From assembly GCF_902859695.1 (NCBI RefSeq), contig NZ_CADIJL010000009.1, positions 62,001-126,000 on the forward strand: a stretch of DNA of 64,000 bases, written 5' to 3'. Of the stretch, positions 8,176-16,677 are shown piece after piece. Numbering within the stretch: the stretch's first letter is position 1; each line of letters starts with the position of its first letter. The translations under genes were made by a program, and so were the position numbers. The DNA is from Achromobacter ruhlandii (GTDB taxonomy: Bacteria > Pseudomonadota > Gammaproteobacteria > Burkholderiales > Burkholderiaceae_B). Below the pieces are notes generated by a model that saw nothing but the letters and a program-made list of their open reading frames with translations, did not search any database and had not been told where the DNA came from.

Positions 8176-9060
8176 ATGTCTATGCGCACGCTCAGCCACC
8201 TTTCCGCCGCGTTGCTGGCGTTGGGTTTTGCCAGCACCGCCTTTGCCGGTTGGAATCAACTGGACCTCAACGAACCCAGTAATCAGGATCCGGAAGTGTC
8301 CTATCTCGGATCGTTCAACTACAACGGCCAGACCTACGGCCCATCGACCGCCGTAACGGTACCGGGCCAGGCCGGCACCAGCGTCGCCAACCTGTTCGAC
8401 CTGAAGGATTTGCAGCCTTTCACGCTGTATGGCAAGAACGGCAAGGGTGGCCAGGGCCACAACGATGACTTGAGCCTGACTTCCAACGATGGCTCGGCGT
8501 CGGCCCGGGCGCCCGTTGTCTACCGCGTCTATCGCCAGAACTACTCGGCAGCGGTGGTCAATCTCTCGCGAGGCACTGAAGCGCGCCACTTCGTAAAGAG
8601 CGTCGTCGGAGAACAGACCATGCCTGGCACGCTTGTAAATGGTACCTACAGCTATGCCGGCGTGACTTTCAGCAACTTCCCGCGCGGCATGTTCGACTAT
8701 CAGGTGGCAGTAACCGGACCGAGTACTGCTACGGGTCAAGGGTCGTTCTCATTGAACGAACTCAAGATTCCAGCATCGCAGTCATCGACTGGCATGGACA
8801 TCTTCTTCGATATCACCAACGGCAAGCTGGATCCCACCGCGCTGGCCACTACCAGCAACGGCCTGGTATTCGATGGCGATGTCACCATCACCAATGCTGA
8901 CGTCAGTAATCCTGCGGCATGGAACGCCATCAAAGGTCCGACGAGCAACCCAACCTACAGCCTGACTCTCTTCGGCCCGCAAGGTGCCGAGATTGCCGGC
9001 TCCATCGAAGGCCTGCCGGAGCGCATCGGCTCCGTCGCTGTCATCGGCGCAAAACAGTAA
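8176..9060 (+). CDS. Secreted Slam-dependent protein, hemophilin/HphA-like
   Basis: Probable soluble cargo of the Slam translocator encoded next door. The 294-residue protein has a Sec signal peptide (MSMRTLSHLSAALLALGFASTAFA, cleavage about residue 24/25) and no lipobox cysteine, so it should be released rather than lipid-anchored. The middle segment (VYRQNYSAAVV..., then GTYSYAGVTFSN...GMFDYQVAV...GQGSFS) and the C-terminal segment ending in FGPQGAEIAGSIEG...VAVIGAK match the beta-barrel pattern of TbpB-like and hemophilin proteins secreted by Slams. An AAGGA ribosome-binding site precedes the ATG. Known relatives bind heme or hemoglobin-derived heme; heme binding here is inferred from family and context, not from an identified ligand residue. 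Confidence 0.75.
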   Translation: MSMRTLSHLSAALLALGFASTAFAGWNQLDLNEPSNQDPEVSYLGSFNYNGQTYGPSTAVTVPGQAGTSVANLFDLKDLQPFTLYGKNGKGGQGHNDDLSLTSNDGSASARAPVVYRVYRQNYSAAVVNLSRGTEARHFVKSVVGEQTMPGTLVNGTYSYAGVTFSNFPRGMFDYQVAVTGPSTATGQGSFSLNELKIPASQSSTGMDIFFDITNGKLDPTALATTSNGLVFDGDVTITNADVSNPAAWNAIKGPTSNPTYSLTLFGPQGAEIAGSIEGLPERIGSVAVIGAKQ

Positions 9061-9089
9061 CTATCACGTAAAGATCCAACAGGCGCCGT

Positions 9090-9101
9090 TTCAATATTGA
9101 A
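9090..9101. promoter_or_regulatory. Perfect 12-bp palindrome downstream of cargo gene
   Basis: TTCAATATTGAA is a perfect palindrome in an AT-rich stretch about 30 bases after the cargo stop and 70 bases before the terminator hairpin. It could be an operator for a Slam promoter, but no regulator is known to bind it. Confidence 0.25.
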
Positions 9102-9167
9102 TAGATATCACTTCAGTCGCACTTCTATTTGATACCGCCATTGCTGAATTGCGATCTTTCCCATCAC

Positions 9168-9197
9168 GGACTGCAGGGATTCCCCTGCAGTCCTTTT
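9168..9197 (+). terminator. Intrinsic terminator between cargo and Slam genes
   Basis: A perfect 11-bp stem, GGACTGCAGGG (9168-9178) with CCCTGCAGTCC (9183-9193), has a four-base loop and is followed at once by TTTT (9194-9197). It stands 107 bases after the cargo stop and just ahead of the Slam reading frame. Partial read-through would give many cargo transcripts per translocator transcript. Confidence 0.85.
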
Positions 9198-9228
9198 GCC
9201 TATTCAAGCCGCCGCATCCGGAAGACCC

Positions 9229-10761
9229 GTGCCGCACCCTCTCTCGTCCAACCCCTCTCGCCGTCATTCACTGTTCACGGCAATCGTCATCAGCCTGCTG
9301 GTCACGGGCTACCCGCTTACGCTCCAGGCCCAACCCGCCACGCCGTCACCCGCCGTCCTGCCCGCTCCCGTCCGCCCCCTGGAGCCGGACACCCCGACGC
9401 TCCCCCCTCCCCCTCGCCCCACGCCCGCCATCACGCACCGCCCGCCCACCCAACCGGCCCAGCCGCCCGTCGAACTGACCGACCAGGACCTGGCCCACGA
9501 CCTCAGGCTGACCGAACGCATCCTCAACCAGGCGATGCTGCAAGAGGACTGGAGCACCCTGCGCCGGGTGTTGCGCTTCTACCCCTGGATGGCCGGCGTT
9601 GATCCGATCCTGCGCGACTACGTGCATGGCGCGCTGCTGCGCCACGATGGACGGCTGGCCGAGGCCATCGCGTTGTACCGCCGGCTGGTGGCGCAGCATC
9701 CCGACCTGGGCTACGTGCGGCTGGAACTGGCCACCATGCTGATGGAGGATCGCCAATTCGCGCAGTCCGACGCCGAGCTGGCCGACCTGCGGCTGGGGTC
9801 GCTGGAGCCGGCGGCGCAGCACAGCGTCATGCTTTACCGTCAGGCATTGGCGCAGCAGCGCCGCTGGAATTTCCGCCTGGGCGCGGGCGCGGCCTACAGC
9901 AACAACGTCAATTCGGCCAACCGCGACCCGATGCTGTACCTGCCGGTCGCGACACGGCAAGGTCCCTTGTGGGTGCCGTTCGCGAAGGGCCGCGACGCGT
10001 TGCCCAAGGCGGATTGGGGGGTGAAATACAGCGGCAGCGCCAATATCGAACGCAATCTCGGCGGGCATCACTACTACACGCTGGGCGCGGATATCGACGG
10101 CACCGCGTATCGCGTGCAACGCGACTACAGCGACCGTTCCCTGACCTTGCGCGGCGGCTACAAGTGGCAGGACGCCACGCGATGGTTTGCGGCGACGCCC
10201 CAGGCGGGCCGCAGCTGGATGGGCAGCCGGCGCTATAGCCACAACCGCGGCTTGAGCCTGGAGTACGGGTGGCGGCCAACGCCGGGGTGGCAGTTGATGG
10301 GGGCCTGGCTGTGGCTCAAGCGCGGCTATGACGACCGGGCCTATGCCGCCTACGACGGCCATCTGGACGTGCTGTCGCTGACGGCGATCCGCGTGTTCTC
10401 GCCCGCGCTGTTGGCTTACGCCAGCGTCGGGCTGCAGCGCGAGGCGGTGGCGGCGGGCGAATACACCTATCGCTTTCCCTGGGCGCAGCTGGGCGTGGTC
10501 AAGACCTTCGGGCAAATGTTGGGCACGCGTTTGAGCGCCCGCTATGGCAGACAGGCGTATGAGGCGCCCTATGCCCTGTTCCTGAATCAGCGGCGGCGCG
10601 ATCATGAGCTGCGCGTGGACGCCTCGGTCTGGACGCCGGACTTCAAGATCGCCGGGTTGGAGCCGAAGCTGAACCTCAGTTACCTCAAGATCACCAGCAA
10701 TCTGCCCATGTATGCGCGGGACCGGACCGAGGTCAGCCTGATGCTGGAGAGGCGGTTCTAA
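9229..10761 (+). CDS. Slam-type outer-membrane translocator (type XI secretion)
   Basis: Surface lipoprotein assembly modifier (Slam) homologue of about 510 residues that moves its cargo across the outer membrane. After the signal peptide (LFTAIVISLLVTGYPLTLQAQ) and a Pro-rich linker come the periplasmic TPR-like helices (LRDYVHGALLRHDGRLAEAIALYRRLVAQHPDLGYVRLELA). The C-terminal DUF560 beta barrel runs from about RWNFRLGAGAAYSNNVN to the final SLMLERRF. The longest frame begins with TTG at 9196, but that codon is in the T-tract of the preceding terminator. I prefer GTG 9229, which has GGAAGA just before it and leaves an intact signal peptide. Its partner is most likely the hemophilin-like protein immediately upstream. 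Confidence 0.88.
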   Translation: MPHPLSSNPSRRHSLFTAIVISLLVTGYPLTLQAQPATPSPAVLPAPVRPLEPDTPTLPPPPRPTPAITHRPPTQPAQPPVELTDQDLAHDLRLTERILNQAMLQEDWSTLRRVLRFYPWMAGVDPILRDYVHGALLRHDGRLAEAIALYRRLVAQHPDLGYVRLELATMLMEDRQFAQSDAELADLRLGSLEPAAQHSVMLYRQALAQQRRWNFRLGAGAAYSNNVNSANRDPMLYLPVATRQGPLWVPFAKGRDALPKADWGVKYSGSANIERNLGGHHYYTLGADIDGTAYRVQRDYSDRSLTLRGGYKWQDATRWFAATPQAGRSWMGSRRYSHNRGLSLEYGWRPTPGWQLMGAWLWLKRGYDDRAYAAYDGHLDVLSLTAIRVFSPALLAYASVGLQREAVAAGEYTYRFPWAQLGVVKTFGQMLGTRLSARYGRQAYEAPYALFLNQRRRDHELRVDASVWTPDFKIAGLEPKLNLSYLKITSNLPMYARDRTEVSLMLERRF

Positions 10762-10803
10762 ACAGCATCCGTGTCGGCGACCAGGACAACAATCCGTCCA
10801 CGC

Positions 10804-11190
10804 TCACACGTTCTGGCCCTTTCTCACTGCCATGGATATCTCCTTGAGCATCCAGGCGAGAGTCGTCGCGGCGCGAGTCCCCCCTGCTCCCTTCGGCCAC
10901 GGCAAGCGGAGTTGTCGAAACAATTCCGGCTGCGTGATAGGGACGAAATTGCCGCGCTCGAAGCCCGTCGCCGCCGTTTCAGGAACGATGTCCCAAGCTG
11001 CCCATCCCCGGAGACCGCCAGGAGCGACTCCGCGCTATCCGTTTCCGCCGCTATCGGCAATTGCACATTGGCGGCCTTGAACGCGTCTTCGATCAGCATG
11101 CGCGTCGAGAATTTCGGCGGGAACCGGGCTAACGGAATCGAAGCCAGAACGGTCTCCGGTCCGTACTTTCACGCCGATCGAGGCCGTTTG
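10804..11190 (-). pseudogene. Decayed C-terminal fragment of a LysR-type regulator
   Basis: Minus-strand translation gives a recognisable LysR effector-domain tail split over two frames. The first piece reads ETVLASIPLARF, then KFSTRMLIEDAFKAANVQLPIAAETDSAESLLAV, and it is interrupted near 10990. The second, in another frame, reads DIVPETAATGFERGNFV, then PITQPELFRQLRL, and stops at 10804. A stop codon lies in frame just upstream of about 11190, and no helix-turn-helix half was found. This is therefore a relic rather than a working gene. The rest of the 680-base gap (10762-11442) holds nothing else I recognise. Confidence 0.7.
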
Positions 11191-11442
11191 TGATGAATTT
11201 TCAAGCGGAGATCGTCCTGGCAATCCAGGATTTCAATGCCGGGAAGCATGGGCAAATACACTGGGAGGCCGGATCGGCGTTGACGCGCCAGCGCGCCTCC
11301 GCCGGGTAGTCTCGGCCGGAAAGTCTCGTGACGCGCCCCGCATCACTGCCAAAGTGATGCAATTTTCGCGAGGAACGTGACAGAATATCGGGCACCCGCG
11401 TCCCGGCTGTACCGCCGAACCCCGTATTGATCAGGTCCTGAA

Positions 11443-13119
11443 ATGCCCGTTATCGGCGATCCGCCTCCAACCCGACCTCCTGGCGAGGGCGTGGGCAGCG
11501 GCCATGGCGGGTCCGACGGCGCCCTGGAGCGGCTGGCGCGCCTGGCGCGGCGACTGTTCAATGTCGACACGGCAATCGTTGCCCGCGCCGACGCCGCGTG
11601 CGCATGCGAGGCGATGGCCGGCACGCCCCCCGCTTCGCCGCAGCCATGGTCCATGCAATCCCCCATCCGCGCCGCCGACGGACGCCTGCTGGGTAGCGTG
11701 CGCCTGCTGCACGGACAGGATCGCGCTTTCACGGATGAAGACAGCCAGACCCTGCAAGACCTGGCGGACCTCGCGGCGACCGCTATCGCCCCCCAAACGC
11801 GCGAGCGCGCCGACGAAATCGCCTGGCGGGAGGAAGCCAGGAAGTTGTCGCTGGCCATCGCCGGTAGCGGCACGGGGGTCTGGGACCGCAACGTGGTGAC
11901 CGGCGAGATCACCTATTCGCCCGGCTGGAAGGCCTTGCTCGGCTATTCCGAGTCCGAACTCACGACCCGCATCGAAGACGCCTACCAGCGCCTGCACCCG
12001 GACGACCTGGGTTTCGTGCAAGCCGCCATGCAGGACCATTTCGACGGCAAGACCGAAAGCTACGAGGTCGAGCATCGCATCCGCTGCAAGGATGGCAGCT
12101 ACAAGTGGATCTGCAGCCGGGGCAAGGTGGTCAGTCGCGACGAGGCCGGCAAGGCGCTGCGCATGATGGGCACCACCACCGACATCAGCGCGGTGCGCGC
12201 CCTGGCGGAACGCCTCAAGCTCACGGCGGACCTGGTCGTCAACCTCACCGACGCCGTGCCCGGCCTGGTCTTTCAGTGCCAGGCCGTGGCCGAGGGCGGC
12301 GCGAGGTTCTCGTATGTCAGCGCCGGCATCCGCGACATGTTCGAGCTGACCGCCGACGACGTGCGCGCCAGCGCCACCGCGATCGAACAGCGCGTCCATC
12401 CCGAGGACCTGCCCGCCTACCGGGCATCGCTGCAGCAGGCGACCGCCGCGCTCACGCGCTGGCACCTGGAGTTCCGCGTTTGCCTGCCGCGACAGGGGGT
12501 GCGGTGGCGTCTGGGCGACGCCAGCCCGGGCCGCGAGGCCGGCGGGGGCGTGGTCTGGCACGGCTTCGTCACGGACATCACCGACCGCAAGCGCGCTGAA
12601 CTGGAATTGCGCGAACTCGCCGCCACCGACGCGCTGACCAGCCTGCCGAACCGCCGCCATTTCATGTCGCGCATCGCCGCGGAGCTTGCGCGCATCAAGA
12701 GCGACGGCGGCCACGGTTCGGCGGTGCTGATGTGCGACCTGGACCACTTCAAGCACATCAACGACACCTGGGGCCACGCCATCGGCGACGGCGTGCTGCA
12801 GCACTTCGCCCGCATGCTGCGTGCCCAGTTGCGCGAGATCGACCTGGTGGGCCGCATCGGCGGCGAGGAATTCGCCGTCGTGCTGCCGGACACCGACATC
12901 GAAAGCGCGCACCTGTTCGCCCACGACGTACAGCGCCGCATCGCGGATACGCCCTATCTGACGGGCGGACAGCGCATTCCGCTGACGGTCAGCATCGGCA
13001 TTTCCGCGCTGCACACGCACGACGACGACGCGGAACTGGCGCTCAGCCGCAGCGATCGCGCGCTGTATTACGCCAAGCAACGCGGCCGGAACCGGATCGA
13101 ATCGGTGTTTTTCAGGTAG
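11443..13119 (+). CDS. GAF-PAS-PAS-GGDEF diguanylate cyclase
   Basis: Predicted soluble c-di-GMP synthase, 558 residues, with no transmembrane segment. Domain order: a partial GAF-like sensor (about 25-125), a PAS/PAC domain (about 133-250; ITYSPGWKALLGYSESEL and YEVEHRIRCKDGSYKWI), a second PAS (about 265-385; ARFSYVSAGIRDMFELTADDV), and a GGDEF domain. The catalytic motif is an intact GGEEF at 473-477. The product-inhibition I-site REID lies exactly five residues before it, so the enzyme should be active and feedback-inhibited. It is monocistronic, facing a LysR gene tail-to-tail. The sensed signal is unknown. Confidence 0.92.
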   Translation: MPVIGDPPPTRPPGEGVGSGHGGSDGALERLARLARRLFNVDTAIVARADAACACEAMAGTPPASPQPWSMQSPIRAADGRLLGSVRLLHGQDRAFTDEDSQTLQDLADLAATAIAPQTRERADEIAWREEARKLSLAIAGSGTGVWDRNVVTGEITYSPGWKALLGYSESELTTRIEDAYQRLHPDDLGFVQAAMQDHFDGKTESYEVEHRIRCKDGSYKWICSRGKVVSRDEAGKALRMMGTTTDISAVRALAERLKLTADLVVNLTDAVPGLVFQCQAVAEGGARFSYVSAGIRDMFELTADDVRASATAIEQRVHPEDLPAYRASLQQATAALTRWHLEFRVCLPRQGVRWRLGDASPGREAGGGVVWHGFVTDITDRKRAELELRELAATDALTSLPNRRHFMSRIAAELARIKSDGGHGSAVLMCDLDHFKHINDTWGHAIGDGVLQHFARMLRAQLREIDLVGRIGGEEFAVVLPDTDIESAHLFAHDVQRRIADTPYLTGGQRIPLTVSIGISALHTHDDDAELALSRSDRALYYAKQRGRNRIESVFFR

Positions 13120-13144
13120 CGCCAGCCCGACGCATGGGTTTGCC

Positions 13145-14035
13145 TCAGGGCGGGCCGCGCAGGTCGACAGCCACGCGCAACAACCTGTTGATTTCGCCAG
13201 TCAGATGGCGTTTGCGACCCTGTTCCACGATGCTGATGCTGCGAAACTCCTGTGGCCCCGGCAACGGCAGCACTTTCAATGCCGGGTCTTTGTTCCAATG
13301 GACGTTTTGCAACAAGGGCACCAAGCTGACGCCCACTTGCTGGCGCACCAGCGCCGCAATGCCAAGAATCGAGTTCAGCTCCAGGATTTCCTGCGGTTTG
13401 ACTCGCAATCGGTGCAGCACCCGATCGGCTTTGGAACCGGTGGCGGTATTGCGGTCATAGCGGATGTAGGGCTGAGTGGCCAGCAGCTCGGTGATGTCCG
13501 GCGTTTTTGCATGGGCCTGCGCGCTGGCCAGCAGGATCAGCGGTTCGTCATAGAGCCGCGAGCAGCTCAGCCCTTTGAATTCCTGCCGGGGCGACTTCAC
13601 CACGACCGCCGCGTCCAGCTCGCCGGCCAGCAGCAGCGGCGCCAGCTCATCAGAACGCGCGCTGGTCAGCGTGACCGACACTTTGGGATGGATGGCCTTT
13701 AGCTGCACCAGGCAATTGGCCAGCAGCCCCATGGCCGAAATGATGCCGCCCACGGTGATTTCGCCTTCCATGCGCAAATCCCGATCCGGGTCTTCAAGCA
13801 TTGCTTCGTAATCGGCCACCAGGCGCCTGGCGCGCGGAAGCAGCAGCGTCCCGTCGCGACTCAAACTCGTCTGTCTGTGATTGCGCTCAAACAACGTACG
13901 GCGCATTTCGTCTTCAAGCGCCCGCATTTGCTGACCGACGGCGGCGCTGGTCAACGCGACCCGGTCGGCCGCGGCGGCAAAGCTGCCCTCCTCCGCGACG
14001 GCAATGAATGTTCTGAGAAACCGGATGCTGCTCAT
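13145..14035 (-). CDS. LysR-family transcriptional regulator (hydrolase/ABC locus)
   Basis: LysR-type regulator of 296 residues. The N-terminal winged helix-turn-helix is clear (SIRFLRTFIAVAEEGSFAAAADRVALTSAAVGQQMRALEDEM, residues 3-43), and a LysR substrate-binding domain fills the remainder. It is divergent from the hydrolase at 14151, and the AT-rich spacer holds dyads of the type LysR proteins bind. It probably controls that gene and the transporter operon behind it in response to a pathway metabolite. Confidence 0.93.
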   Translation of the reverse strand: MSSIRFLRTFIAVAEEGSFAAAADRVALTSAAVGQQMRALEDEMRRTLFERNHRQTSLSRDGTLLLPRARRLVADYEAMLEDPDRDLRMEGEITVGGIISAMGLLANCLVQLKAIHPKVSVTLTSARSDELAPLLLAGELDAAVVVKSPRQEFKGLSCSRLYDEPLILLASAQAHAKTPDITELLATQPYIRYDRNTATGSKADRVLHRLRVKPQEILELNSILGIAALVRQQVGVSLVPLLQNVHWNKDPALKVLPLPGPQEFRSISIVEQGRKRHLTGEINRLLRVAVDLRGPP

Positions 14036-14054
14036 GGCGCGAGGCGATTTTTAG

Positions 14055-14092
14055 GTAAAGATTTACTTTACTCTAATTAAAACTAAATTAGA
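14055..14092. promoter_or_regulatory. Paired dyads, probable LysR operator
   Basis: Two inverted repeats occupy the AT-rich divergent spacer: GTAAA-GA-TTTAC (14055-14066) and TCTAATT-N7-AATTAGA (14072-14092). The second has a LysR-box-like T-N11-A shape. They lie 20-57 bases upstream of the LysR start and 58-95 bases ahead of the hydrolase start, consistent with autoregulation and activation of the divergent gene. Confidence 0.5.
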
Positions 14093-14150
14093 TTTTCTTT
14101 GTATAGGCACTGGCGGATACTGCGGGTCTTCTCATTGAATGGTGTAGACC

Positions 14151-15032
14151 ATGAGCACTGCTACCCCGGATTCCCAGGCCGACCTGCTGGCGCGGCAAAA
14201 CGCGCGGCGTCTATACGACCAAGGACCGACAACGGTCTATGCCCATGCGGGCGACAAACGCTTCGCCTATTGTCTTTACGTTCCCGAATCCATCGAAGAC
14301 GCAACGCGTCCCGTGGATCTCGTGGTGGTCGTGCATGGGTCCAACCGCGCGATGGAAACCTACCGGAACAGCTTTGCCGAGTTTGGCCGCTGGAACGACT
14401 GCGTCATCCTGGCGCCGCTGTTTCCGGTGGGCGTGCTGGGCGATGGCAACGGCGACGGCTACAAGCAGATTCTTGAAGGAGATATCCGCTATGACCAGAT
14501 CCTGCTGGATATGGTCGCCGAGGTCGGCAAGAAGTACGGCCGCAACTTCGACACCTTTGCCCTCTTTGGCTATTCGGGCGGCGGCCAGTTCACCAATCGC
14601 TTCTGCTACCTGCACCCCGACAGGCTCTGGGCCGCATCGATCGGCGCGCCGGGTTCGGTCACGCTGCTGGACACCGCGCGCAAGTGGTGGGTGGGCGTCG
14701 CCGACATGGAGACGCGGTTTGGCAAGGCGCTGAACCTTGATGCGCTGCGTCAGGTCCCCATCCACATGGTGGTCGGCGCGGCGGATCTCGAAACCTGGGA
14801 AATCACCCATCGCCCCGGCGGCAAGCACTACATGGAAGGCGCCAACGACGCCGGCCGCACCCGGCCCGAGCGGCTGGAACGCCTGCGCGCCAGCTTCGAA
14901 GCGGCGGGCGTGAGCGCCACGCTGGATCAGATTCCCAATGTGCCCCACATGGGCATCAAAGTCATGCCGGCCGCGCAGAAATTCTTCGCGGCGGTGTTGC
15001 GCGAACGGCGGGCTCGCCAGGCGCAGCAATAA
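14151..15032 (+). CDS. Alpha/beta-hydrolase, PHB-depolymerase/esterase-like
   Basis: Serine hydrolase of the alpha/beta fold, 293 residues, with no signal peptide. The oxyanion-hole strand is VVVVHGSN (about 58-65) and the nucleophile elbow is GYSGGG with Ser142; a C-terminal His in NVPHMG is a candidate third member of the triad. The closest pattern I know is the polyhydroxybutyrate-depolymerase/feruloyl-esterase-like group, but the substrate cannot be read from sequence. It precedes a peptide-type ABC importer by 60 bases and diverges from a LysR gene, so it probably processes or releases the imported compound. Confidence 0.78.
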   Translation: MSTATPDSQADLLARQNARRLYDQGPTTVYAHAGDKRFAYCLYVPESIEDATRPVDLVVVVHGSNRAMETYRNSFAEFGRWNDCVILAPLFPVGVLGDGNGDGYKQILEGDIRYDQILLDMVAEVGKKYGRNFDTFALFGYSGGGQFTNRFCYLHPDRLWAASIGAPGSVTLLDTARKWWVGVADMETRFGKALNLDALRQVPIHMVVGAADLETWEITHRPGGKHYMEGANDAGRTRPERLERLRASFEAAGVSATLDQIPNVPHMGIKVMPAAQKFFAAVLRERRARQAQQ

Positions 15033-15092
15033 GCACGAGCGGCACGGCCAGGTCGTGGCCGCGCCGCCCACCCATTGAAGGAGGATTACTTC

Positions 15093-16670
15093 ATGCGCAA
15101 CAGTGTAAAGGCCGCCCTGGGGTACGCCGCGCTGGCGTTGACGCTGGCAACGGCCGGAAGTCACGCCGCCGAGCCATCACGGATTCAGGTCGGCATCAGC
15201 GGCGATATCCGCGGCACCGACCCCGGCGTCAACCGGGACGAGAACACCGACGCCGTCGTCATGCATATGGTGGAAGGCCTGGTGGCCTACCGCGAAGACG
15301 CGACCGTGGGGCCGTTGCTGGCCGACTCGATCACGGTTTCTGATGATGGACGCAGCTACCGCTTCAAACTGCGCGAGGGCGTGCGGTTTCATAACGGGGC
15401 GCCGCTGACCGCCGCCGAAGTCTTGTGGACCTGGCGCCGTTACCTCGATCCCAAGACACAATGGCGCTGCCTGGGCGACTTCGATGGCCGCGGTTTGCTC
15501 AAGGTGCAGGACATCAGCAGCCCGGACCCGATGACCGTGGTGTTCACCCTGGAACAGCCCAACGCCTTGTTTCTGGCGACGATGGCCAGAACCGATTGCG
15601 GGGGCACGGGCATTCTGCATCCGGATTCGCTGACGCCGGAAGGCGCGTGGCGCTCGCCGGTGGGAACCGGGCCGTTCAAGCTGGGGCAATGGCAACGCGG
15701 GCAATATGTGGAGCTGCAACGCTTTGCTGACTATGCGCCGCGTGCCGAGGCAAAGCCTGACGGGTATACCGGCAACAAAGCCGCGCTGGTGGACCAGGTG
15801 CGCTTTGTCGTGATCCCCGACAATGCGACGGCCAAGGCCGCGCTGATGGCGCGCGGCATCGATCTGCTGCCCGACGTGACGGCGACCGACGCGGCCGACT
15901 TGAAGCAGGCCAAGGGCCTGACCATCCAGGTCAGCCCGGCAATGTCCATCAACGGCCTGCTGTTCCAGACCCGCGACCCTTTGCTCAAGGATGCGCGTAT
16001 CCGCCGCGCCATTGCGCTGTCGCTGGACTACGGCCAGATGGTCGCCACGCTGTCCAGCGGACTGTCCAAGGTCAACAATTCGGCCGTGCCCAGCAGCAGC
16101 ACCTACTATGACGCGGCGACGGCCAAGGGCTACCGCACCGATCTGGCCGAGGCCCGCGCCTTGCTGAGCGCGGCCGGCTATCGCGGTCAGCCGATCAAGA
16201 TGATTGTGAACAAGCGCTACCCGCAGATGTTCGATATGGGCATTCTGAGTCAGGCCATGCTGGCGGCCGTGGGCATCAACATCCAGATGGAGACGCTGGA
16301 GTGGGGCACGCAGCTTGAACGTTACCAGAGCGGCAACTATCAGATGATGGCGTTCTCGTATTCTCCCCGCTTCGACCCGGCCTTGAGTTTCGAGCAGATA
16401 CTGGGTGACAAGTCCAGGGAGGCGCGCAAGGTCTGGGACAACGGTGACGCCATCGATATCCTGCGCCAGGCCATGCGCGAAGCCGAACCCGCCAGGCGCC
16501 AGGCGCTATTCGATCGGTTGCACGACATGCTGATCAAGGACGTGCCCATGGTCATCATCTACAACGGGACCGCCATCGGCGCCTTCCGTGATGGCGTCCA
16601 GGGCTATCGAACCTGGCCGATCTCCAAGCCGCGCCTGTGGGGCGTGTCTTTGGCGGCGACCACGAAATAG
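15093..16670 (+). CDS. ABC transporter substrate-binding protein, peptide/nickel family
   Basis: Periplasmic binding protein of the SBP_bac_5 (DppA/OppA-like) family, about 525 residues. The signal peptide is AALGYAALALTLATAGSHAA, and family motifs include LRGTDPG-like opening strands, YRFKLREGVRFHNGAPLTAAEVLWTW and VGTGPFKLGQW. The open frame extends back to a TTG at 15075, but GAAGGAGGA overlaps that codon and sits at ideal spacing for the ATG at 15093, which I chose. It is followed by two permeases and a fused ATPase, making a complete importer for a peptide-like or amine-containing compound. Confidence 0.93.
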   Translation: MRNSVKAALGYAALALTLATAGSHAAEPSRIQVGISGDIRGTDPGVNRDENTDAVVMHMVEGLVAYREDATVGPLLADSITVSDDGRSYRFKLREGVRFHNGAPLTAAEVLWTWRRYLDPKTQWRCLGDFDGRGLLKVQDISSPDPMTVVFTLEQPNALFLATMARTDCGGTGILHPDSLTPEGAWRSPVGTGPFKLGQWQRGQYVELQRFADYAPRAEAKPDGYTGNKAALVDQVRFVVIPDNATAKAALMARGIDLLPDVTATDAADLKQAKGLTIQVSPAMSINGLLFQTRDPLLKDARIRRAIALSLDYGQMVATLSSGLSKVNNSAVPSSSTYYDAATAKGYRTDLAEARALLSAAGYRGQPIKMIVNKRYPQMFDMGILSQAMLAAVGINIQMETLEWGTQLERYQSGNYQMMAFSYSPRFDPALSFEQILGDKSREARKVWDNGDAIDILRQAMREAEPARRQALFDRLHDMLIKDVPMVIIYNGTAIGAFRDGVQGYRTWPISKPRLWGVSLAATTK

Positions 16671-16677
16671 GCCCGTC

